This document shows, in pieces, positions 13,301 through 25,430 of a stretch of 27,500 nt of DNA (its first letter is position 1; every line of letters starts with the position of its first letter). The stretch spans positions 1 to 27,500 of the forward strand of contig JAQGDQ010000699.1 of NCBI GenBank assembly GCA_030141605.1. The letters run 5' to 3'. Position numbers and translations under genes: made by a program. This DNA comes from Tubiluchus corallicola (lineage: Eukaryota; Priapulida; Priapulimorpha; Priapulimorphida; Tubiluchidae). The notes under the pieces were generated by a model, which worked only from the letters and a program-made list of their open reading frames with translations, searched no databases and was not told the origin of the DNA.

Positions 13301-16300
13301 CCTTACTTTCTTCATCTCATTACACGCAACTACGACTCTTTGAACTTGCGTTTCCTTCCTTTCTTCAACTCATTACTCGCAACTACGACTCTTTGAACTT
13401 GCATTTCCTTCCTTTCTTCAACTCATTACTCGCAACTACGACTCTTTGAACTTGTGTTTCCTTCCTTTCCTCATCTCATTATTCGCAACTACGACTCTTT
13501 GAACTTGCGTTTCCTTTCTTTCTTCAACTCATTACACGCAACTACGACTCTTTGAACTTGCGTTTCCTTTCTTTCTTCAACTCATTACTCGCAACTACGA
13601 CTCTTTGAACTTGCGTTTCCTTCCTTTCTTCAACTCATTACTCGCAACTACGACTCTTTGAACTTGCGTTTCCTTCCTTTACTCGCAACTACGACTCTTT
13701 GAACTTGCGTTTCCTTTCTTTCTTCAACTCATTACTCGCAATGGCTAATAATTGTTGTAAAATAAACTGCAATGGTTTTTAAACATTCTGTCATTCACAG
13801 TCATAATCTAATTAATGACTACTAAATAATTTAAGAGGTTTTTACTTGTCGTTTCAGATGTGATTAGCTTTGAAATATCATTCACTGGGCCTATAGATGA
13901 ATATCCACAAACAGTTAACTATCTCATGGACTGGCAAGACGGTTTAGCGCTTGTCAATCACACGGTACAGGGTACTGTTGCAGCAGATGAGGTTAAAACG
14001 TTTGAACACAATTACAGGAATGCTCCTCTAGGAAAAAAGGTGGCTACGATGTATGTGGAAAACCTTTGTAATGCTCTTGCATTTCCCACGGAGGTAAATT
14101 TACATTCAGTTGTTGGATTGTAAACATTTGATTAGAAAGCATTACGTGGTAATTTATAAAATTTCTCGAAATCCTCGAAATTATTGCATAGTTAGCATTG
14201 ATCATTTATCAGAATTTGATTCTACATGTATCTGGCAACAATGCATAATTATAATTTATAAATTTGTACCACGTTTTAGTAGAACCATAAGAAGATTGTC
14301 CCGAATAAATCCTAGAATATCTTTAACCTTTATTTTAAATTTAAGAAGTCTGGTTTTGTCGCCTGCATGTTTTTTCTGGTGATGGACTTTCTGTCCATTT
14401 TAGGTAGTTATATACGAACCAGTTTCATTGACCGCTGCTTACGCAATGTATTGGCCAGTATTGCCAGTTGGATTGCTGCATCCGTTCTTCGGAGATGGCG
14501 CCAAACGGAATATTTTTCCTTTAACCAGAGATGTTTGTTTTTACATTGAGAAAACAGGTAACAGAAAAAATCTTGACAGACTCTCAGTTTACTCTGATAA
14601 GGAAGATTTTTGAATTGACATTGTTGTGTAGTTGGTTGTGAGAAGTGCAATAATGTGCTTGGGCTGTGGCCTGGGTTGTGTGTATGCTAATTAGCGCGGT
14701 ATAGAGAAATATCAGCATAGAGAAATAGTTCCTCCAGTTTATAAAAGGGACGGTTTGAGATGCTTAAATCCTTTTCTTTTTGCACATGCTGAGAAGTTCT
14801 GAACTCAAAGCTGCACTAGCTACTGCCCTAAGCTCTCACTAATATCATCATAATTTGACCGTAGTCGCGATGGATTACTGATGAATGGGTGGCCTACTTT
14901 ATTAGTCTAGTAAAGTTTGTTAAAAAAATCTTTGACTCTTGCAAAAATAGTGTAAAGCTAAATTTTTGAACAGACATCCAGAAAATCGTCCAGAATAACA
15001 TATTCAAAATTCCCTAGAATCCAATTTACAGAAAAAAGTTGTGAGGCTTCAAATTAAAAATGGCCGCCAATGCAAACTTAAAGTCAAAATAAATGAACTA
15101 GGAGGCTTTTATAATCGCATAAATGTATTGCTAGCTGATATAGACGTACTCATGGTCTGCTGGAGAAATAGCGTTTCAAGGTCATTCTAGGTCAAGGTCA
15201 TTCGAATTGCTTTGAAGTCAAAATAACTAAACTAGAAAACATTTAAGGTAGAGTAATTGATTACAAGCTAATATAAAAGTAGACCTGCTACACACGGTTT
15301 ATCCGAAAGTAGTGTTTCAAGGTCATACAGGGTCAGGGTCATTCAAAGTGGCCGCCGGTGCAGCAATAAAGTATTAAGATGGCATAAATGTATATATGAA
15401 CACTGTGTTGCGCCTGTGTTGTGTGGGCTGCTTGTGTAGCAAACTAATTGGAATAATTATTAATGAGATATGGAAATAATCTAAGCATTCTAGAAAATAT
15501 TACTTTCATTTGCAACGACTCATGAAATATTTCTGCGTCTTCCACATCTTGTCTAAATGATGTCTACATTTAGGTGCCATATATAACTACGAGCTTCATA
15601 ACGATACAGAGTTACTATCAACGTGGAACATGGAAGAATTTGACAATGTCAACGAAACATATGATTGGTTTTGCTACAAATTTTCAGAGGTACGTAAAAT
15701 ATTCAATATGCTCTACTATGCAACAGAGTTGTGGAATTTGTTTTTCTCTGTTAAATTTGATTGGAATGAAAAAGAGAGGTGTACTTTGCATTTTTATTGT
15801 TCCTTGTTAGGTTGGTGCAGAGAATTTAAGAATCGTAGCCTACAGTCCTGATGGTACCATGTCACTACTGTCTTTGTCAATAGAACTGCAGGTACCAGTA
15901 GAAACGTTTTCATGCACTGATGGTGGCATTATCACAGCAAGTATGGACGAAAAGCATTTTAACTGCAGCGTGAAAGTCGTTCCAAGCCAAATGTGTATGA
16001 GAGTTCAACTGGATGAGAATGTAGAAGAGTACCTTTATTTTGCGGATGATATAGCTTATTGTATCACTCACTTTCCAACAGCTAAACAAGCAGGTATTGT
16101 TGTCCAAATGATGCATCTCAAATTGTTTAGATTATTGTAATTGCTATATTAACAAACTTTTCAAATGAATAAGGGGCTTTTGCAATGCAACGTATGTATA
16201 CCTTGACTTGCAGAAGTGTCTCACTAGTTTCAATTGAATCTCCTCTATATGAAATACATGTGTATATATATATATATGCTGAATAAATGAGCTATGTAAA

Positions 16301-19300
16301 CATAATATTACTGAAAAAAACACGACACTATTGTATCACTGTAGGCTTGCCACGGTTACTTTGTCTGTTACATTATATTATATCATGTCATATTGTGTCG
16401 TGTCGTGTCGTGTCATGTCGTGTCGTGTCATGTCGTGTCGTGTTGTGTCATGTCATGTCGTGTCATGTCGTATCATACCGTATTGTATCATGTTAATAAC
16501 ATGTCATGTCATATTATATATTCGAACTGGTTTTACGCAAAAAACTTCCGCTTGCTTTTTCTGCCAATTGACATGACAGAAAGAAACGTGTCACTTTGGC
16601 AATTTTTCAAAATTTGAGTGAGGGAACATCCTAATTGATAAAATTAACTCTAGAAAGCCTACAGTGATACAACATTGCGTTGCACTCTTCGGTAATATTA
16701 TACTTACAATGGCATTTTTTAATTTTCATTCGAAAGTTACCACTAAAATGAAATAGGATTAGAAACGAAGCTGACAGCAATAGTCAGTTGCTCTTGCGTT
16801 CATAGTTTTTGTACTGGATTTAAATTTTGGTGAATTTTGTATGCATTTTAATTACTCTTATTATTTTCAGATGTATCACTTCCACCACAAACAGTTATGC
16901 AGTTTTCTCACATTTATCCTCGGAATGGTGATTACAAGATGGTGGCAGAGGTTTCAAATGTTGTTTCCTATGCAAGAAAAGAGATGCAGTTCTCAGTACT
17001 GACAGTCAAATGCGGTTATCCAGAGGTGAGTGTTTCAATCGACATCAGGGAAACCCGCACTTGCTTTTCCTTCAGTTAACAATAATTGGAAGATCTCTTT
17101 AAGGACCTCAAGCCTTTGCTGTATTTTGCATGGCTTCATGAGAAACTGCTGTCATTAACCAAAACGTAATATTTCACAATTTTTGTAGGTTTCAACTCCT
17201 CACACAATGGATTTTCATGCAAAATTACGTGCGAAATGTATTTGCTTACCTTAGACAAATTAAAAATTTATTTTTGACGAAAAAATTGAAAAATCTTTCA
17301 GTACCTGCTGTGTTTGCACTCTAACAATGTACAGTATCACCAGTGTGAAATCGTCTAATGTAGAAAACTTCAACTTTTCAGACACAACAGACTGATACAC
17401 TTTGGCCTCAAGACTATTCTATTTTTAAGGAGAAATTCCTGTTAAACTATGAAATGATCTTAATTTGTCATTGGCTGATCAGTTGGTTTTTCGTGGAATA
17501 GCAACAGAACTCTGCACAACTTGGGCTGTAGCAAGCAGGCGAGCAATAAAATCGAGTGTACGATCACACAAGTGTACACCAGACTTAGCTACTCAATAGG
17601 CTAAGTTGGAGTGCCTGAAAAGGGCGTGTATTTCTTAATTTTGTCCTGTTAAATCAATGTTTCATCAACATTCTCCTGAATAGAACAGTACCTAACTTGT
17701 AATCATTTAGCTATGTCTGTGCTCATACAGTAGCAGAATAGTTCTTATAAGACCTATTCTGAATGGCGCGGTCCTGAAGGAGTTTAATGATAATATTAAT
17801 ATATGCTATGTTTCTATAAAATCCACTAAGTTAAGCTTATTGCTTGTTTTTGCCAAAAGGTTGGAGTCTGAGCTTTGTTCACTAGTGAGTGTGTGATCAT
17901 GCTTGTACTCGTTTCCTTACATAAAGTCGACCTTCACTTAAGTAAGCTATATTTATATTCATTTGAGAAAGGCTTAGTTCCTTAAGTTAACATAGCGCCT
18001 GCTGAGTTCGTTTTATAAGACGTGTTTTAAGCCTTTTCTGCTTCTAAGGCTTGATCCGTGATGCAAACATAACGAAACATGTATAGATTTATAGATTTCC
18101 TAGGTGAGGAATAAATTATTGACATGGTTAACCCTATAAAGAAGTTTGGAAGTTATTTTTATTATTTACTGCATCACAGGTTTAGAAGATAGCAACTAAT
18201 AAATTAAAATCACAAGATGAATAAAAGCAGTTTGAATATGTTTATGTGATTTAAAGTACAATGTAAAGGCAGAATTGGATTGAAATAAAAATATATTAAA
18301 TATTAAAATAAATACAGTGGTTAAACTGTGAGTATATCAAAAGATCGGCGTCGTTAAAACGAAACGTCGCTAAATGAAACGGTGTTAAGTGAGAACTTGC
18401 TGCATGTTTTTGTAACATTTTTTTCTCTAACATTCTTTGCACAACATTTAGGTTTCAATCTGGCATCAAGGTACCCCAGCTGCAGAAAACCCTGAAAAGC
18501 CACTGATTTTTGATGCCAGTAATGACATTATTCTAGTGGCAGTGATTTCGGTGACCTGTGTCCAGATGGAGAATGACAAGAGCTGGTCAGTGTTTGAACT
18601 TGACCACAATGGAAATGATGTTGCCAATATCTCAGATAAGATAACGAGTGTGGCAGATGCTTGGAATAAAACACACTTGGGTATTTACGGTGGATCGTTG
18701 AAGCCAGGCTTGTACAGAATTGCTGCAAAAGTGAGTCAACTTTACAGTTTTGTGAAACACAGAGCACTGCGGTAACAACAATGGGCACAAATGGGAAAAT
18801 ATAAAAAATGGGTCTGTCCTTTTCGCTGTGGTATTTTATTTACCTGTAGTATTTTTACCTACATTCATCATTTTGACCTCTGTAAGAAGAAGAAAGGGAT
18901 TCCTATCATTCGAGCTTGATGAATAGTGATTTAGACTAAACCAAGTGCTAGTTTTCTTATGTCAAAATCAAATTTTATTGATATCTTCACTGATATCCCA
19001 CTGTGCACCTGTCTGGCAGTTTCACAAAGGTTAAACGAAATGTTTTTAGATTTTTCCTTTCAATTTTTTCATACCCAAGTGCCTCTAATTTTTTACTTAC
19101 TTCTTTGAATTTGACATTAAGACTCTTTTGCATGGAGATAATTTTGGACAAACTTAAAATATAATTGCAATTTTCTTACATTTACACACACTGAAACTCA
19201 GTGTGTCTACTAAAACATCCTCATTTGACTCATTGCAGGTAATGATGTCTTCCTTAGCTATTGGTATTGACCCACGGGTGACCATTAAGACATCTACATC

Positions 19301-22300
19301 AGCATACATCAGGATTAATGAGGCTTCACTTCTGGCAAGAGTCATCGAAGGGCAGCAGAGTTACACTGAGCGATCAAACATGGAAGGGAGCAGCCTCTTG
19401 TTGAACCCTGGACATTTTTCTGTTGATTTGGGTCTCCCATCAAGCGAGCCTCAGGTTATATATACTTTTAGTGCAACTCACTTTTTCACAGGCTAAATTG
19501 ATAGTTGGATTTGATTAAGTTAGATTGGATTAAATCTGATTAGATATCATTTTAGTGGAAATGACGTTTATGAAACAAAACATTTATTTTGTTTGAGTTA
19601 CTTGCACAAACTATTGGAATCACTAGGTAAGCGTAGTTACTTTCCTGTTCTTTCATTGTGATCAATCTAATCATTTGCTTAATCTAATGAATCCATTGTA
19701 GAATATAGAACGTATGGTACAAATTTCTTATTTTTTGTATGCTTAATGGCTATTATAAAAGTTTGTTTTGATCTTGGTTTATATCATTTTAGGGTTTCAC
19801 CACGTTTTATTACTACTGCTTCAATATCTACACACAAGAGGGTGTCACTCATGATCTGATGTCTCCTACAGGTTTCAGCCTCCTTATCCATCCAATCATA
19901 GCTACGAGAGAAGAGGCAGAACAGAGGTTTATTATTTGAACATTTTATATAAGTTTAAATTACAAAATAAAAAAAATTAACATAGTTCAGTTTACTCGAG
20001 GTTTTAACACAGCATGACATAAAATTTGAAGTTAGCATTGGATTTGAAGGATTTTGTTTACGAGCATTTGAAGACTATGATTTCAATTCCTCTATCAAGG
20101 CATTTCAGATCTTTCTTTTCCAATAAAAAAAATCATTGTCAATCCTTTTTAAAATTGAGTCTTAGGCCTAGTAAATAAGCGAGTTGCTCGTAACCTTGAA
20201 ACAAAGTAAAAAAGTTCATGCAGCCAGCAGCTGAGTTTTCAACGCTTTCAGGAAAGCAAGTGGTCTAGGTAATGGAGGATGCTATACGTATGGACCAGGT
20301 CGCTTGGACTGCTCAGAAAGTTCAGGCTCCTGTGAACTGCCTCTGGAAGTATTTGACTTGTACAATGAGTATAAATTGATTGTGTTTGCTTGCAAGAAAA
20401 GCAGTTTAAATGGAAATCTTCGCTGTGGCGCAACGGAGTTGACAATAGGGATCATTGACATGCCTCCCCTTTCTATGTCTGTAAGGTAAATGTCTTTCTA
20501 ACATCACTAACTGTATTCATACATTTGGATTTGATCACTAAAATTATACATAGTCTACGCTTATTTGATCTAACTAGAATTAATTATAAGCTAAAAGCAG
20601 TCAAATACATTATCATGACTCATTTCCCAGATTTCTGCAAATTCAATGAAGCGTTTGATGGCAGATTCAAAAAATAGCAGTGTAAATTGCTGTCAGAAAT
20701 TTGTTTACAACTTAACAGCTAGTTGGTCAAGTTCCTAGTCAGAAACCCAAAGAGACACTTAAGTGTTTTACCTGAATATCAATATTTTGGTTTAGTTTTA
20801 AAGACGTACATCTAGGCGTGGCTACAAAAGGTCATTGTTAAATTTCGTTCATGTGACGCGGTATATGTTCTTACAATAGCGGGTAGTACACGACCTTTCA
20901 CTAGGGGGCACTAAAATAACAATGTAGTAGTACAGAACAATTTATTACATGGATAGCACGAATCTATCATGTCCTCAGATTTTAGCGTGAAAAGCTCAAG
21001 TATCTTGGTTGAATTAAATGATATTGTAATTCACCGACCTGAAAATCGTCAAGTGTTGGAATTATCCTGAAAGACGGCAAGTGTATTGGAATTATCCTGA
21101 AAGACGGCAAGTGTATTGGAATTATCCTGAAAGACGGCAAGCTAAGATGATCAAAGGTTAGATGCCAGTAATCAGAGTTCAACAGACTAGCTAGCGAGAC
21201 ATCTTGAAGATGCGTTGAAGATCTTACGTTCTGCGAATCGCTGTTCCTTTCATACCTCTCAAAACCTCTACATAATTCAGCAGCGCGGTCTAGTTTCAGT
21301 TTTACAAACACCGAACATCGTGTTTCGGTTAAAACAAAACCGGAGCAAATCTTAAGCTGTAGATCAAAACAATCTACTCTGTAAAATATTGAAAGGAACA
21401 TACTATTTTTTTCAAAAATGACTTACATGAAATAATTTATACCACACAAATACAAGTTCACGCTTGCGCGACTAATTCTTCGCTGTTACATTTATTTTGC
21501 CATTCGCTAGTTAGACGGGCACTAGAGCCTGCATTTCGGAAACGCATTGCACAAAAAACAGCTGCTGTGCCTCACAGTTCAGATGTGTTAGTTCGACAGC
21601 TCATGCGTGAGCACAGCGGTAAATTTGAAATTTGAATTTTTATCTTAAAACTTCCCTAGTTTTAGTACAATACACCGAATATCTTACAGTAGCACTGTAC
21701 TTCAATTTTCGATTTCACAAACACATGCAACACACTCATGGAATATCTTTGCTGTTGTCATCAATAGTTGGGCTCTCCCGTCGTTAATTAAGTTTTTAAT
21801 CTATTATTTCATTATCAGAAACATAGTACTAATTGTGTTAAAATATGTGCTTTTTATCGGACTTGAAAATGGCGTAGCATATGAAAAATCATCCTGTTTT
21901 CCTTTAATCACGATAAACCAGTGGTTTACTAAGTATTCTCTTACTATATACAAAGGAAATACAAACTAAATGACAAAACTAGTACTGGAGCATTGAAATT
22001 TAATCTTCAAATCAAGAAAATGATGAAATTATACGCAAGACAAGCTTAAGATAGTACTGACAAAGTACGTTTGCCTTCTAGCTGAGTATTTATTTAAAAA
22101 ATTGCACGTTTTTAGGCACAATATTGCTTTTATGTCAAAAGAGTCTTAAATCAGAAAGTCTTTTCATTCATATATGTATTAGTGAAATTGTACAAAATTT
22201 TCTTGAATTTTTACAGCTGCAGTGGACACACGATCGACGGAGTAAAATCGATCAGCGTTGGCGACCAATTATTTTGCAATATAAATGTTTTTTCTGATAA

Positions 22301-25300
22301 CGTGACGGATCTACGTCCAGAACTCTTTGCTTTGCAAGGAGAAATGAAAGTAAATATCACGCTGGAGTTACTGGAAAACATGGCTGGTAAGTAGTCACTG
22401 GATTGTCATGGAAATGTCATTAATTTTAGTCACACAATAATGAATATCCGAAGGTAATTCATGGCGAATGGCTGGTTATATGCTATGTCTTGTTTTCCTT
22501 TTTTTCATGGAATCTTTTTGCCCAGTTGAGAAGCTTGATAATTGTACCAGTGGCGGCTCGTGTATAGGTACTGTGATGCTGCAGCACCCCCTGTTTTCAC
22601 TCATTATCTTCAATAATATCCAACATAATAAGTCTTTTTCTTTGGTTCTTTTTTATACTTCTGCGGAACTGTGGCACGTGAGGGAAGTACTGTTTGGTTC
22701 ACAGCCCCAGCAACGCGGTGTTTGGCTGTTGTGCGCATGCGGCCATGTGAACATGTCTGAGATAAGGCGCTGCGCTTTAGGTAAAAAGAGTACTGTCGCT
22801 CATGCAGTATGTGTTGTCAATTGACATGTGCTTTTAAGATACTAAAATGTCATGTATAAAAAAGCCGTGTATCGGCATATTCTTGAAGCACGACAATTTA
22901 AGCTATTCGTAAGAAAACAATCCCTTTTGTTTAGGATTTTATCAAGTTTATGTATAAATTTATTTGTGAGCTTGAAATTACAATTACAACATTAAAATTA
23001 CATATGTTCACCCCCACTAATTTTAGCTACGAGCCGCCACTGTGCGTTACAATGTGTTTTTTCAAGTTTGTTAACTGTAAGCTAGATTTTTTGCGTTATT
23101 TTTTAGTTTGTACATATTTTTATTTTTTCGTAAACAACATATCCCGTGTCGTCTTTGTAAAATTTATTTCGTGTATAAGGTATTGCTCAAGTTCTAATCA
23201 TTATTTATTCTTTGCAATTGATTTATACATCAAAGGCAGACTTGAATGTTATGCCTACAAATGGTATAAGCAGTATCATTAGTAACAAAACGCTATCATG
23301 GACAATATTGAAATGCACAGTGTAGCCTCTGAGTTTATTTACCCCTTTACATGTATTTTTCAAATGATCTCTTTCCTGGTGGTAATCATCGTTTTACTAT
23401 ATTACTAAGATAGTTAAAGGAAATCCGGATAATTGATTAGACTCAATTTCATTTTAATTTACTATCCAAAAAATAAATATATTTTCTTGTCTAAAAAGTC
23501 AGCAATAGTTTCTCATATTTGAATACTTAATTACCTTGGAAAGTTAATTAACGACAACCGAACACGGCTATCGCTTGCGTCACAAACTAAGCACAGTTTG
23601 TGCAATGGTAAGAATCTTCCCTGCGCGTCAAGCACGTTTGCGTATGCGAAGATTGCTATAAGACGTTGATGTGACGTCACGAAAATGAGCTCTACGTCAC
23701 TCTGACGACACAGAATCTACGCTGCAGCTCACATGACCATGATTATCACGGCGCCGCGCCTGTTTGTCAGCCGCGCGAATGTGACAAAATGGCGCCAGTG
23801 CCAGTCTTAATTCGCGGAGTGGCGCGTAGCTTTGAAAGTTTAACGGAATCTAACTATCCGAGGTAATCATTATTTAATCTAAGCTTTGATTTAAAAAAAG
23901 CTGTTGTACTTTTCAATATTTGAGAACATACTTTCTTTTGAACTAACAACTCGCCCGGTTTTCCTTTAAGACAAATGTCAAATCTTATGTTTTTCTGTGT
24001 GCACTGTACAGCTATGTATATAACAAGGTATCTGATAAAAATACCCTGTCACTATAATAGTAAAGATATATTGGTTTATTATAACAGGTGCTGATTAAAG
24101 GTGTGTTCTTTTCAGCATAAATTTAAAGCTTAGAGAAAGCTCTGAACTAGGATCATTATACTTCAGCCATTTAAAAATAGTCTTCTCTTCGGATAAAGTT
24201 GTCTTTTCGGATTTTTATAGTTTCTTACACCACCAGACCTTTGAAGATGTCAGTGCGACCTGGCTTCTTCCGAAATTACACAATTACGAACTATTGGCTT
24301 CGTTTTACCATAAAACTTAGTGATGGATCTATGGTATGTATGAATCTGTGGCGATAAGCCTTTTCACAGTTTCGTTCTGCGCACGCGCTGTCAAAGGTTA
24401 AGTGCACTATAGCAACGCGTCTTAACTACAACCGTTACGTCATATGTGGGTAAAGCAGAGCCGTTTACCTCATCAGTTCAGTAACTTCAGTGGTTTTATG
24501 TGAACTTTACATAACTATACATTAGTCTTTGTCTTTACATATGTTGTAAACAATCACTTTCTGTAAACAAGTCCACACTTCTGTAATATTAAGACACATT
24601 TTCTGTGTCGAGGTCTGTAGCTTCTAGCAGCTTAATAGTGAATCATGCACCGAACCGATACCAATATCGATTTCCTCAAAACCAATACCGATTAACCGAT
24701 CATCGATTACTGTTTAGCATTATCAAGTAATTATGTAAGAGGAGACTTTCACAGTATGTGTTGAAATGTGCTTACGTGGCGTCAGTGTTGTTCCGAACCC
24801 CAAAAAAACCGATCCGGACCGGTACCGATCTTTTAATATTTCTCACAACTGATACTGAACCAATACTGATTTTTTTATTTTACTCGAAACCGATACAAAT
24901 ACTGCATTGTTTGGGAAAACTGGCAACCGATTTACCGTAACAACACTAGATAGCTGTGGCAACTACACCGCCCACGTGATCAATCAGCATTCAGCCCATA
25001 TGGAGCTCAATGCTAGGCTTCCAAGTGAACAGAGAATTTTCCAAGTTAGCAGAAGCTAAGCCGTTGATAGGGAAAGTTATTTTTACCTGTGAGGTTATGA
25101 GTAAATTTAGTATATCTAAATTTAGTAATTGCAAACCGTATATAAGGCACTGCAGCAGCAGCAGTTAGTTAGTTTTTTGAACTGTGTGCTTAACCTCCGT
25201 GTATCTCGCTCCACCAGAATCTCCTCGGTGCAAAATTATATAAGTGTACTACAATAAAAGCTATACGATCACGTTAATGTTACATTGCAGTATTGGATTA

Positions 25301-25364
25301 TTTCTACAACACGCAAGTTTTAATATTATGCTGATTTTACTATATCATCAAGATAAGATATTCA

Positions 25365-25430
<66 letters not shown>

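Noticed and set aside
20982-21401. 139-codon minus-strand ORF
   Set aside because: One third is the 30-bp tandem repeat read in frame, it runs into MITE copy B, and the rest has no recognisable motif. Not supported as a gene.
22468-22824. 118-codon plus-strand ORF
   Set aside because: It overlaps hAT copy 2 and its flank, has no domain, and is interrupted in copy 1.
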